Assembly: GCF_013409575.1 (NCBI RefSeq)
Contig: NZ_JACCCY010000002.1
Span: 558,001-622,000 of the forward strand
Reading direction: 5' to 3'
Length of the DNA: 64,000 bases
Source of the DNA: Macellibacteroides fermentans
GTDB taxonomy: Bacteria > Bacteroidota > Bacteroidia > Bacteroidales > Tannerellaceae
Under the pieces are notes generated by a model, which searched no databases, had not been told where the DNA came from, and was given only the letters and a program-made list of their open reading frames with translations. A program made the position numbers and the translations under genes. Position 1 is the stretch's first letter. Each line of letters opens with the position of its first letter. Shown here piece by piece: positions 8,162 through 16,973 of the stretch.

Positions 8162-10741
8162 TTAGAATGAAAATCTTAGAGCAATACGTACACCACTCTT
8201 TTTAATATTTGAATTGTCAAGATAACTCAATCTTCTGAAATAATCAACGCGAAGAATCTTGAAGATATTCTCCAAACCTACACTTGCTTCCATGTAAGGA
8301 CGATCTCCTAACGGTTGTGTTCCTTCAGGGAACATAAAAAGATCAGGTGTCTTCATTGGGTTGTTCTTGTCAGAAAGTCCGCCGTATATGGCATTAAATG
8401 AAACAACTTCACGAAGTTTAAGCCAGTTTACTCCCGGAATTCTATTTAATATCCATCCCTTCAGGTAATAAGTTACATCCAGAGATACATACTGATCTGT
8501 TACAAATTCAAGAGCACTCATCATATGGAATGCTTCGGGTTGAATGGTGATAGACTGGTTTGTATTGGGTAAAATAAGTAATGGAAATGGAGCTTTGTCC
8601 CATACCTTACCTGCTTTTATCTTTGTGTCTATATGTCCGAACGATGAAAGCCAAATACGTTTCTCAGCAGAAGCTTCCGTATGATTATAACTATACTCAC
8701 TTCCTAATACATTGTTCAGACCCATCTGATGGGAGATCTTAAACACAGGAGCATCCTTTGAAAGGTTGAATACCGACTCTTTCCCGGCTCTTCCACTGTA
8801 CGGACGTTCACCAGGAGCAAAGCGGAGTTGAACACCTGCTTCACTGGTCGTAATATCATTGATCCGGTACATATTACCGTAGGCATCACGTTTCGTGTAA
8901 CGGAGCGTACCTGTTGGTTCGTCATTTTGATTACGAACCCATGTCTTGAATGTGAGTCCGTTTAACCATTCTTTCTCATATGATAGCATGGTTTTACGGA
9001 TGTAGCTCATTTTAGTAATGGGTTCTCCAACCTTCCAGGCAACAAATATATTATCCTTGCTGGTAAACAGGAAGTCCTGGCCAGGAGTATAAATATCGTA
9101 TTCATGCATCAACGATAAATTATTTCTGGGATTTTCACCCTCGTGATACTGTTTCTTGTTGAAAGCCCAGGTCAATTTACCGTTATACTTAAGTTTACGG
9201 TCGGTTGCTCCGTAAGCCATAAATCCACTGGCAAAAAGGTGTTTATGGAAATTGGCTGTTGTCATACCCCCAACACGCATACGGAATCCTTCAATCTGAT
9301 TCGCACTGAAAGTCGTATTCATCGGTCCGAAGTCAAATTTGCTTGTACTACGGTCTTTACCGGTCTGGATATATCCCGAAATAAGGATTTCGGCCGTTTT
9401 AATCATTACATTGAATGCCGGGACCTTACGTAGTTCAGCCAAAAGATCCTTAAGAGCATTTTCTTTTTCTTTTAAAGGGACGTGCCTGTTTGCTACCCAA
9501 AAGCTATCCGGTTGGTTTATGGCGCTTTCCAAAACGATGTAGCTGCCTAAAACATCAAACACAGAATCGGGTGGAGTAGAAAAGTCATAATTGTTATAAC
9601 TCCTCATCTGGTGTGCATAAAGCTGTTGTGCTCCCTTTATTACATAAAAATTAATGAATGTATTTTCCTGATCAAGTACCCAGGTACTGTCTGGCATTTG
9701 TTTGAATTCCTGTGTAATTCGCAAATTATCTACGAAGTTTAGATTGATGTTGGAAGGAACATTCAACAGAAACTTCTTGATGGCAAAATGACCATCTGTT
9801 GTAACAAACAATCTTCCGGTAAAGCCATAACTCTGACTGTTAAACGGAACAAAAGCCAGGTCAATACATTCGTTATTCCCCACCATTACGGTATCCATAA
9901 TGTAATATTTGTAATAGGAGGTAGCCAAGGTTGATGAGAGCGGACTCACAAACCGGTTTAGCAGAATATTAATGTTATTGTCGAAAATGTTGATTCCCTG
10001 AAAGATCTCCTGCAGGTTGGAAGTTATTCCACCTTCATCCAGCGATTTGTCAATCCCTTGCAGTTTCTGACCCTTTGTATAGATCTTTTCTGATTTGGGA
10101 TCTTTTCTGTAATAAATGTCGGACAATGTTTCGCGAACAGACACCGTTAAAATAGGTTTTCCATTGAATTCGGATGTGTCCAGGTAATTCTTGATAAAAC
10201 TAAATTTCTTGAGGAACTTATTCTTATCCAGGTTGGGATTAAAATTATCAAGAGCAATGCTCAGCTTCTCATACCTTTCGGATTGATAAGCGCTTTTTGC
10301 TTCAATGCGGTTGTCGTTTTTACGCTCAATAACATTGCGAATGAGTTCTACCGCGGGATTATCTTTTTTAGTGTATTTTTCTTTAGTCGGTTTAATTACA
10401 ACTTCTGAAATCTGAATGGTTGTAGGACGTATTAATATTGATAAAGCTTCGTTTTTCTTTCCTGCCGATAAGTTTACACGCTTGTTTTCGTAACCAAGCG
10501 AAGAAACCAGCAATTTGGTCAGCCCCCTGTCATTTTGAAGCGTAAACAAACCATTGTCATCTGTCATCGTTCCAATGGTTGAATTCTCAAAAATTACAGA
10601 AACGTACGACATTGGCTCACCAGTAATTGAATCTTTTACAATACCTGAAGCCGATGTGATTCGTTGTGCCAGCAAGGCAGAATTGCTCGATCCGGCCAGA
10701 AGCAGGACAAACAGAAATATGTTACGGATAATTTTTGCCAT
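8162..10741 (-). CDS. DUF5686 outer-membrane protein with carboxypeptidase-regulatory-like domain
   Basis: An 859-residue exported protein. A signal peptide (about 1-26, ending LLAQ) is followed by a CarboxypepD-reg-like beta-sandwich (about 27-115, ITGEPMSYVSVIFENSTIGT), as in TonB receptors, and then a long DUF5686 region predicted to end as a beta-barrel: many alternating aromatic strands and a terminal GVRIALRFSF. There is no plug domain, so it is not a TonB receptor. Function is unknown; it is a conserved Bacteroidetes outer-membrane family. It is first in a two-gene unit with the NhaC antiporter. Confidence 0.85.
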   Translation of the reverse strand: MAKIIRNIFLFVLLLAGSSNSALLAQRITSASGIVKDSITGEPMSYVSVIFENSTIGTMTDDNGLFTLQNDRGLTKLLVSSLGYENKRVNLSAGKKNEALSILIRPTTIQISEVVIKPTKEKYTKKDNPAVELIRNVIERKNDNRIEAKSAYQSERYEKLSIALDNFNPNLDKNKFLKKFSFIKNYLDTSEFNGKPILTVSVRETLSDIYYRKDPKSEKIYTKGQKLQGIDKSLDEGGITSNLQEIFQGINIFDNNINILLNRFVSPLSSTLATSYYKYYIMDTVMVGNNECIDLAFVPFNSQSYGFTGRLFVTTDGHFAIKKFLLNVPSNINLNFVDNLRITQEFKQMPDSTWVLDQENTFINFYVIKGAQQLYAHQMRSYNNYDFSTPPDSVFDVLGSYIVLESAINQPDSFWVANRHVPLKEKENALKDLLAELRKVPAFNVMIKTAEILISGYIQTGKDRSTSKFDFGPMNTTFSANQIEGFRMRVGGMTTANFHKHLFASGFMAYGATDRKLKYNGKLTWAFNKKQYHEGENPRNNLSLMHEYDIYTPGQDFLFTSKDNIFVAWKVGEPITKMSYIRKTMLSYEKEWLNGLTFKTWVRNQNDEPTGTLRYTKRDAYGNMYRINDITTSEAGVQLRFAPGERPYSGRAGKESVFNLSKDAPVFKISHQMGLNNVLGSEYSYNHTEASAEKRIWLSSFGHIDTKIKAGKVWDKAPFPLLILPNTNQSITIQPEAFHMMSALEFVTDQYVSLDVTYYLKGWILNRIPGVNWLKLREVVSFNAIYGGLSDKNNPMKTPDLFMFPEGTQPLGDRPYMEASVGLENIFKILRVDYFRRLSYLDNSNIKKSGVRIALRFSF

Positions 10742-10776
10742 TTAACGCTAATTGTTCCTTTAGGAAAATATTTGTG

Positions 10777-10784
10777 CAAAGGTA
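10777..10784 (-). promoter_or_regulatory. -7 element of the DUF5686-NhaC unit
   Basis: The complement reads TACCTTTG, a perfect TAnnTTTG, 36 bp before the DUF5686 ATG. The -33 region is a weaker TTTC-like word about 18 bp further upstream. Confidence 0.6.
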
Positions 10785-10903
10785 CAAGTTTTCTTAAATA
10801 AGGAAAGGTTTTAAGCCTTTAATAATCTATAACAGACGTTAGAATACCTAATATATTATTTTGCACTAATCCTTTCACCTGATTGCAGATAGTTAACAAG
10901 CAA

Positions 10904-10950
10904 ATAGCGTAATCTGTTCAACCCTCTTACGAGTTTTCAGATTACGCTAT
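10904..10950 (-). terminator. Hairpin after the malic enzyme gene
   Basis: ATAGCGTAATCTG at 10904-10916 pairs perfectly with 10938-10950 around a 21-nt loop. It lies 23 bp after the stop of the minus-strand malic enzyme gene; the T-tail on that strand is modest. Confidence 0.6.
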
Positions 10951-10973
10951 GTTATAATGTCCTTTAAGTCCGC

Positions 10974-13259
10974 TTATTTAGCTTTGTCAATCTGTTCCTG
11001 TACAATAGCATCAACAACAGCCACTGTGGTCAGATTCAAGATGTCGCGTGTAGAACTTTCAAGATCTGTGAAGTGAATCGGTTTATTTAATCCCATCTGT
11101 ATCGGTCCGATGGTCTCAACAACACCCATTTCCAATAAAAGCTTGTAAGCACTGTTTGCCGAGCTAAGGTTCGGGAAAATAAGCGTGTTTACATCCTTGC
11201 CTTTTACCTTGTTGAACGGATACGTATCATCTCTTAATTTCTTGTTCAGTGCAAAGTTTACCTGCATTTCGCCGTCGATCTGAATCTCGGGATAGTTTGC
11301 GTGCAGATGAGCTATTGCATCGTGAACCTTAACCGGACTACCCTGATTGTCGGCGCCAAAGTTAGAGTAAGAGATCATAGCCATTGTAGGCTCGTTGGCA
11401 AAGAATTTAACGGCATCGTGGGTAAGGCGAGCAATGTCGATCAATACCTCGGTAGAAGGATGTCTGTTTATAAGAGTATCGGCAATAAAAAATGTTCCCT
11501 TCTTGGAGGTTACAATGTTCATGGTGCCAAAATATTTATAACTGGGACGAATACCGATAATCTGTTCGGCTAACTTGGTAGTTTCAGAATAGCGGCTATA
11601 TACACCGGTAACAAAAGCATCGGCATCGCCAGAAGCAACCATCATCATTCCGAAACAGTTCCTGTCGTACATCTTTTCGCAGGCTTCGGCATAAGTCATA
11701 CCTTCGCGCTGTTTCTTTTCCACAAGCATTTTGGCGTATCGGCGACAGCGTTCCAGTTCGCGATCGTGACGCAGATTCACAATCTCCATGCCTTCCATAC
11801 TGATGTTCTCTTCTTTGGCTATCTTTGCCAAACGGTCTTCGTTACCAAGCAGGATGGGGAAACAGATACCTTCAGCCTTAGCTTCGGCTGCAGCTTTCAG
11901 CATATTTACATGGTTTGCTTCGGCAAAAACAACACGCTTGGGATTAGCTTTAGCCATATCCGTAAACGAGCGCATCATTTTGTTGTCGTAGCCCATCATT
12001 TCGCGCAGGTGGTTCTCGTATTTATTCCAGTCGGTAATTTCCTTCCGCGCCACTCCTGATTCTATTGCTGCCTTAGCCACAGCACTTGATACACGGGTAA
12101 GCAAACGGGGGTCAAGTGCCTTGGGTATGATATAGTCTCTTCCAAAACTCATGCGTTTTAGTTTGTAAGCAGCATTTACCACATCCGGAACAGGCTCTTT
12201 AGCCAGACTGGCGATTGCTTTTACAGCAGCAAGCTTCATCTCTTCGTTGATTGCTTTTGCTCTTACGTCCAATGCACCTCTGAAAATATAGGGGAAGCCC
12301 AGTACGTTGTTAATCTGATTCGGATAGTCGGAACGGCCGGTGGCAAAGATAATATCCTCGCGTGATGACATGGCCTCGCTGTACGAGATTTCAGGATTTG
12401 GATTAGCCAGTGCAAATACAATGGGATTGTCATTCATTGTCTGCACCATTTCCTTGGTAAGTACGTCGGCAACCGAAAGACCCAGAAATACATCAGCCCC
12501 GCTAACAGCCTCCGCAAGGGTTTTAATATCCAAAGAAGTCGCAAAGGCTTTTTTTGAAGCATTCAGATCGGTACGATGTGTGGAAATAACCCCTTTACTA
12601 TCGCACATAATGATATTTTCCATCTTTGCGCCCAGCATCACATACAGCTTGGTACATGATATAGAGGCAGCTCCGGCTCCGTTTACCACAATCCGTACAT
12701 CCTCAATATTTTTACCAACCAATTCGAGGGCATTGATTAATCCGGCACCGGAAATGATGGCTGTTCCATGCTGATCGTCGTGCATAACCGGGATGTCTAA
12801 CTCCTCTTTCAGTCGGGTTTCAATTTCAAAACACTCGGGGGCCTTGATATCTTCCAGGTTTATACCTCCAAAAGTGGGGGCGATGGCTTTTACAGTCTGA
12901 ATGAATTTTTCGGGATCCTTCTCGTCAACCTCAATATCAAATACATCTACACCTGCAAATATTTTGAATAAAAGTCCCTTTCCCTCCATAACAGGCTTTC
13001 CGGCCAGCGGACCTATATCCCCTAAACCTAAAACAGCCGTACCGTTCGAAATTACCGCAACCAGATTACCTTTGGCAGTGTATTCGTACGCATCCAGCGG
13101 ATTCTTTTCAATTTCAAGACAAGGTTCAGCCACACCTGGTGAATAGGCCAGTGATAAATCTGTCTGTGTACTATATGGTTTGGTGGGAATCACCTCTATT
13201 TTCCCCGGTTTTCCTTCGGCATGATACCGAAGAGCATCTTCTTTTGTTATCTTACCCAT
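10974..13259 (-). CDS. maeB: NADP-dependent malic enzyme with phosphotransacetylase-like C-terminus
   Basis: A 761-residue cytoplasmic enzyme of the MaeB type. Residues 1 to about 425 form the malic enzyme part ([10 protein letters not shown], the nucleotide and metal segments [19 protein letters not shown] and PECFEIE, then [16 protein letters not shown]). Residues from about 430 form a PTA/PTB domain, thought to be regulatory rather than catalytic in this family. The reaction is oxidative decarboxylation of malate to pyruvate with formation of NADPH. Length is as usual. The gene is monocistronic with a hairpin after its stop; a possible -7 element is at 13334-13341. Confidence 0.95.
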   Translation of the reverse strand: MGKITKEDALRYHAEGKPGKIEVIPTKPYSTQTDLSLAYSPGVAEPCLEIEKNPLDAYEYTAKGNLVAVISNGTAVLGLGDIGPLAGKPVMEGKGLLFKIFAGVDVFDIEVDEKDPEKFIQTVKAIAPTFGGINLEDIKAPECFEIETRLKEELDIPVMHDDQHGTAIISGAGLINALELVGKNIEDVRIVVNGAGAASISCTKLYVMLGAKMENIIMCDSKGVISTHRTDLNASKKAFATSLDIKTLAEAVSGADVFLGLSVADVLTKEMVQTMNDNPIVFALANPNPEISYSEAMSSREDIIFATGRSDYPNQINNVLGFPYIFRGALDVRAKAINEEMKLAAVKAIASLAKEPVPDVVNAAYKLKRMSFGRDYIIPKALDPRLLTRVSSAVAKAAIESGVARKEITDWNKYENHLREMMGYDNKMMRSFTDMAKANPKRVVFAEANHVNMLKAAAEAKAEGICFPILLGNEDRLAKIAKEENISMEGMEIVNLRHDRELERCRRYAKMLVEKKQREGMTYAEACEKMYDRNCFGMMMVASGDADAFVTGVYSRYSETTKLAEQIIGIRPSYKYFGTMNIVTSKKGTFFIADTLINRHPSTEVLIDIARLTHDAVKFFANEPTMAMISYSNFGADNQGSPVKVHDAIAHLHANYPEIQIDGEMQVNFALNKKLRDDTYPFNKVKGKDVNTLIFPNLSSANSAYKLLLEMGVVETIGPIQMGLNKPIHFTDLESSTRDILNLTTVAVVDAIVQEQIDKAK

Positions 13260-13333
13260 TGACTTATATATTTTGTAACGTTAGTCGGCTTTAACTTTTA
13301 ATGTGCTTGCGTTAAACCTTTGAACTTTGCAGA

Positions 13334-13341
13334 CAAAAGTA
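13334..13341 (-). promoter_or_regulatory. Possible -7 element of maeB
   Basis: The complement reads TACTTTTG, matching TAnnTTTG, 75 bp before the maeB start. No TTTG stands at the expected -33 distance, so this is tentative. Confidence 0.4.
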
Positions 13342-13442
13342 ATAAATTATTATATATAATGGCTTTTTTACTTACAAATAGTTTGGCTAACAGATATAAT
13401 ATCTACAAGTCGTAAATTGTATCTTTCTCTTTTACAAAGCAA

Positions 13443-13475
13443 AAGGAGGAGAATCCTTTGAAAATTCTCCTCCTT
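13443..13475 (-). terminator. Terminator of the M16 protease gene
   Basis: AAGGAGGAGAAT at 13443-13454 pairs perfectly with 13464-13475 around a 9-nt loop, 28 bp after the stop of the minus-strand protease gene. Confidence 0.8.
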
Positions 13476-13502
13476 AAATAAGGCTAAACAGATGAAAATG
13501 AA

Positions 13503-16415
13503 TTAATATCCGAAGATATCTTCCTGACTTAACCTCTGTATCGGTCCGTAACTTTCAAGATTTTTCAAATCAAGGTCTTTCTCGTCTCCAAGGATGCAGT
13601 AAATATATTTACGTCCTTTGATCCATTTTTCCTGGAAAGCCTTAACATCTTGTAATGTCATTTTTTGCACCTGCTCAAACAAAGCTTTTCTGGTATCCGT
13701 TTTCAGTCCGAGGTCTTCAGCCTGGATATAATTCCATAACACATTCGACTTGATGATTCGTTCGGTGCGCAGTCTGGTAATTAAACCATCTTTTGCCAGG
13801 TTGAACGCCTTTTCTGATTGGGGCATATCATCAATAATGGAATGGAACGCCTTTAAGGCATCAGCCATTTTGTCGTTCTGCGTAGCAATAAACGATTGAT
13901 AAATATACGGATATTTAAGTTTGGATGGTGTATTTAAGCTGGCACCTGCCGAGTAAGCCAATCCTCTTGCTTCACGCATTTCCTGGAAAACGATGGCATT
14001 CATGCTTCCTCCAAAATATTCATTATACAACGAGAGAACCGGATCAATGGCCGGATCGAATGTTTCACCTCTGTTGGAAACCATAGACATATAAATCTGT
14101 TTGGCATCATACTTGGCCAATAAAACCTTCGGTTCGGTAATAACCTGTTGCTTGAAGTCGATTCCGGCCGGAACAGGAAGCAACTTCTCGGGAACACGAT
14201 GTGATTTATTTAATTCGGCAGTAAGAGCCTCCTGCGACATCGGTCCGTAATAGAGGATTCGGTGCTGGAAAGAGGTCATCGTATGGATTTTCTTAATAAG
14301 CTCATCCGGATTAAGCTGTTTCAATTCGGATGCCGATGGTATGTTTTTATCCGGAGAAACAGGTCCCCATATAGCATACTGCATCAATTTATTAAAGTTA
14401 GCACCTTGGTTAAGCTTTGCATCAGAACGATTTTTCAATATATCGGCAGCCAGGTTGGTATAAGCCTCCTTGTTAACCTGCGCATCAGCCAGCAATTCTT
14501 CGAACAAAGCCAAAGCTTTCGGCATATTTTCGCCTAATCCGCTCAGCGCTACATAAACTCTTTCATTGCTGCTGAATACATCGAATGAACAAGCCAGTTT
14601 ATAGAACTCGGATTGAATCTGTTTAGGAGTCATCTTAGAAGTACCCAGATACTTTAGATATTGGAAAGCAGTACCCAGCAATTTGTCGTTGTTATTACCC
14701 ATCTCGTAAACGTACAAAATATCAAACAGGTCGTTGGTTACGTTTTGTTTGTATAGCACGGGGATATCAGACTTAGCCTTAAACTGTCCCATATCTTTCG
14801 AGTAGTCAAGAAATACAGGTTCAATAGGAGTCACCTTTGCCGCTTTGATCTCTTCAAGGAAAGCACTGCTTGTGTCGCGGTTCATCACGATAGGCGTGAT
14901 AGCCGGTTTGGCAATCTTCAATTCGTTGGGGTCTTTTCCCTGTCTTTTGTATACAACAGCATAGTTGTTGCCAAAATTCTTTTTAGCAAAAGCTACCAAT
15001 TCCTCTTTTGTAATCTTGCTGGTACGATCAAGTTTGGTTACAGCATTTTTCCAATCTACTCCATTAATGAATGAATTTACAAACCAATTGGCCCTTCCGG
15101 CATTGCTCTCCATGCGGTAGATCTGGTAAAGCTTAAGGTTGTTTATCGAAGCTTCGATCAGTGATTCATCGAAATCGCCTGTTTTCAGTTTCTCAATTTC
15201 GCCCAACAACAGGTCTTTTGCCTGCTCGAGAGTCTGCCCCTGCTTTGGAGTAGCCATCATAACAAAAGCAGAATAGTCGGCCATAGCATAAGTGCCTGCA
15301 TTGGCTCTGAGGACTTTCTGCTGCTGAATCAGGTTCAGGTCGATCAATCCGGCCTGTCCGTTACTCATAATCTGACCGATCAAATCAAGCATACCGGTCG
15401 AATCTGCAGCAACACCCGGGAATCTCCAGCCCAGAACAAGATTTTCGGCTTCCAGTCCGAGTACTTCAGCCTGTACAGGCTCCGTAATTTCGGGTTCCTT
15501 TGCTAACGAGAGGGTGGGGATTGAGTCACTTTTAGGCATAGTACCAAAGTAGGTCTTGATAACCTGGATCATCTGATCTGGATCAAAATCGCCCGAAAGA
15601 CAGATGGCCATATTATTAGGTACGTACCATGTCTTATAATATTCTTTGATTTTAGTGATAGACGGATTCTTTAAATGCTCCTGAGTACCCAATACTGTCT
15701 GGGTCCCGTAGGGATGATTTGGGAATAGAGAGGCAAGTAATTTCTCGTATACCTTTCTCGAATCACGGGTAAGCGACATGTTTTTTTCTTCGTAAACCGT
15801 TTCCAACTCCGTATGGAATCCACGTATTACGTTATTGGAAAACCGTTCGGATTGTATCTTCGCCCAGTTTTCGATCTGATTGGATGGGATATCTTCCGTA
15901 TAGACAGTCATATCGAATCCTGTATAAGCATTGGTTCCGTTAGCCCCGATAGCCGACATTAATTTGTCGTATTCGTTTGGAATGGCAAATTTAGACGCTT
16001 CGTAGGACAAGCTGTCAATTTGTTTATAAATCTCTTTCCGGGCCGCATCGTCGGTCGTTTTACCATAGGTTTCGAAAAGGCCTTCGATTTGATCCAGCAA
16101 AGGTTTTTCTTTTTCATAATCCTGCGTGCCGAACTTAGGTGTTCCCTTAAACATCAGGTGCTCAAAATAGTGGGCCAGACCTGTGTTGGTTGAAGGATCG
16201 TTTTTGCCTCCAACACGAACCGCAATATAGGTCTGGATCCGGGGAGTTTCTTTGTTGACAGACATATACACCTTCATCCCGTTGTCTAAAGTGTAGATGC
16301 GGGTGTTAAGAGGATCATTGGGTACAGTTTCATACAGAGATAGTGTAGACTTGCTACACCCACTAACCAAAAGAATGATAATGGAAAGTTGAAAAAGTTG
16401 ATAGATTTTTCTCAT
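13503..16415 (-). CDS. M16 (pitrilysin) family metallopeptidase, lipoprotein
   Basis: A 970-residue zinc protease of the pitrilysin/insulinase clan. The inverted zinc motif HYFEH is at residues 82-86 with the distal glutamate in the YEEKNMSLTRDSR segment. The protein has the four-lobe M16/M16_C layout in a single chain; the second half lacks a zinc motif, as is usual. A lipoprotein signal (LLVSGCSKS) places it in the cell envelope, probably degrading peptides in the periplasm. An upstream ATG at 16472 would add 19 residues but lies upstream of the promoter at 16442-16473, so 16415 is the supported start. It is divergent from the TonB-receptor pair. Confidence 0.92.
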   Translation of the reverse strand: MRKIYQLFQLSIIILLVSGCSKSTLSLYETVPNDPLNTRIYTLDNGMKVYMSVNKETPRIQTYIAVRVGGKNDPSTNTGLAHYFEHLMFKGTPKFGTQDYEKEKPLLDQIEGLFETYGKTTDDAARKEIYKQIDSLSYEASKFAIPNEYDKLMSAIGANGTNAYTGFDMTVYTEDIPSNQIENWAKIQSERFSNNVIRGFHTELETVYEEKNMSLTRDSRKVYEKLLASLFPNHPYGTQTVLGTQEHLKNPSITKIKEYYKTWYVPNNMAICLSGDFDPDQMIQVIKTYFGTMPKSDSIPTLSLAKEPEITEPVQAEVLGLEAENLVLGWRFPGVAADSTGMLDLIGQIMSNGQAGLIDLNLIQQQKVLRANAGTYAMADYSAFVMMATPKQGQTLEQAKDLLLGEIEKLKTGDFDESLIEASINNLKLYQIYRMESNAGRANWFVNSFINGVDWKNAVTKLDRTSKITKEELVAFAKKNFGNNYAVVYKRQGKDPNELKIAKPAITPIVMNRDTSSAFLEEIKAAKVTPIEPVFLDYSKDMGQFKAKSDIPVLYKQNVTNDLFDILYVYEMGNNNDKLLGTAFQYLKYLGTSKMTPKQIQSEFYKLACSFDVFSSNERVYVALSGLGENMPKALALFEELLADAQVNKEAYTNLAADILKNRSDAKLNQGANFNKLMQYAIWGPVSPDKNIPSASELKQLNPDELIKKIHTMTSFQHRILYYGPMSQEALTAELNKSHRVPEKLLPVPAGIDFKQQVITEPKVLLAKYDAKQIYMSMVSNRGETFDPAIDPVLSLYNEYFGGSMNAIVFQEMREARGLAYSAGASLNTPSKLKYPYIYQSFIATQNDKMADALKAFHSIIDDMPQSEKAFNLAKDGLITRLRTERIIKSNVLWNYIQAEDLGLKTDTRKALFEQVQKMTLQDVKAFQEKWIKGRKYIYCILGDEKDLDLKNLESYGPIQRLSQEDIFGY

Positions 16416-16441
16416 AAAATTGGGTTGTATAGATGATTCAA

Positions 16442-16473
16442 CAAACATAGTAATTAGTTTTACATTTATCAAA
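16442..16473 (-). promoter_or_regulatory. Promoter of the M16 protease gene
   Basis: On the minus strand, -33 TTTG (complement of 16470-16473) and -7 TATGTTTG (complement of 16442-16449) are separated by exactly 20 bp. The leader would be only about 20 nt. Confidence 0.75.
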
Positions 16474-16484
16474 TAATTTTTTAC

Positions 16485-16492
16485 TAACTTTG
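16485..16492 (+). promoter_or_regulatory. -7 element for the small membrane protein/TonB receptor pair
   Basis: TAACTTTG matches TAnnTTTG, 24 bp before the GTG at 16516. The -33 is not consensus, which would fit a regulated promoter. Confidence 0.5.
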
Positions 16493-16515
16493 TACCGTAA
16501 ATATAAAATAAGTTA

Positions 16516-16878
16516 GTGAAACAGAGACTGCGAACATTCTTTACTTATTTCCTGCCCGTTCTGTTTGTGTCGTACTACAGTGTGATTACCCTGTTTATGC
16601 ACGCTCACATAGAGAATGGGGTTACCATTGTACACTCGCATCCGTTTCAAAAGCAAAGCAACGGAACCACTCACCACCACTCGTGTTCCGAAATACAGTT
16701 ATTCAATGCTCTTTCGCACATTAATGTGCAGGATGGCGCTGTCCATTCGCTGGATATTCGCTTTTTTGCCATTCCCTTAGATACAATAACAACTGGTCCG
16801 GTCTGTGCCGGATATACCTCCCATCTGCCGGGCGGTAGTTTATTACGTGCCCCGCCTGCAAGTATCTTTTTTATCTGA
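16516..16878 (+). CDS. Small His-rich membrane-anchored protein upstream of TonB receptor
   Basis: A 120-residue protein of no family I recognise. It begins with GTG, has one hydrophobic segment (about 10-29) and then a metal-ligand-rich stretch: MHAHIENGVTIVHSHPF and THHHSCSE together hold nine histidines, a cysteine and a glutamate. The C-terminal half is apolar and proline/glycine-rich. It ends 95 bp before the TonB receptor and shares its promoter, so a role in sensing or handling the metal or metal complex taken up by that receptor is a reasonable inference, not shown by sequence alone. Confidence 0.65.
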   Translation: MKQRLRTFFTYFLPVLFVSYYSVITLFMHAHIENGVTIVHSHPFQKQSNGTTHHHSCSEIQLFNALSHINVQDGAVHSLDIRFFAIPLDTITTGPVCAGYTSHLPGGSLLRAPPASIFFI

Positions 16879-16973
16879 TTTCTTTATTTTCCGGACGTAG
16901 ACCGGAAGCGACATCTCTTTGTCTGCCTATGACAGAGAGCAGAGTCTGTTTTTTAATCAAGTTAATAAAGCAA

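Noticed and set aside
8716-8925. 69-codon frame within the DUF5686 gene as a small protein
   Set aside because: Internal shifted frame of a long intact outer-membrane protein gene without its own start signals.
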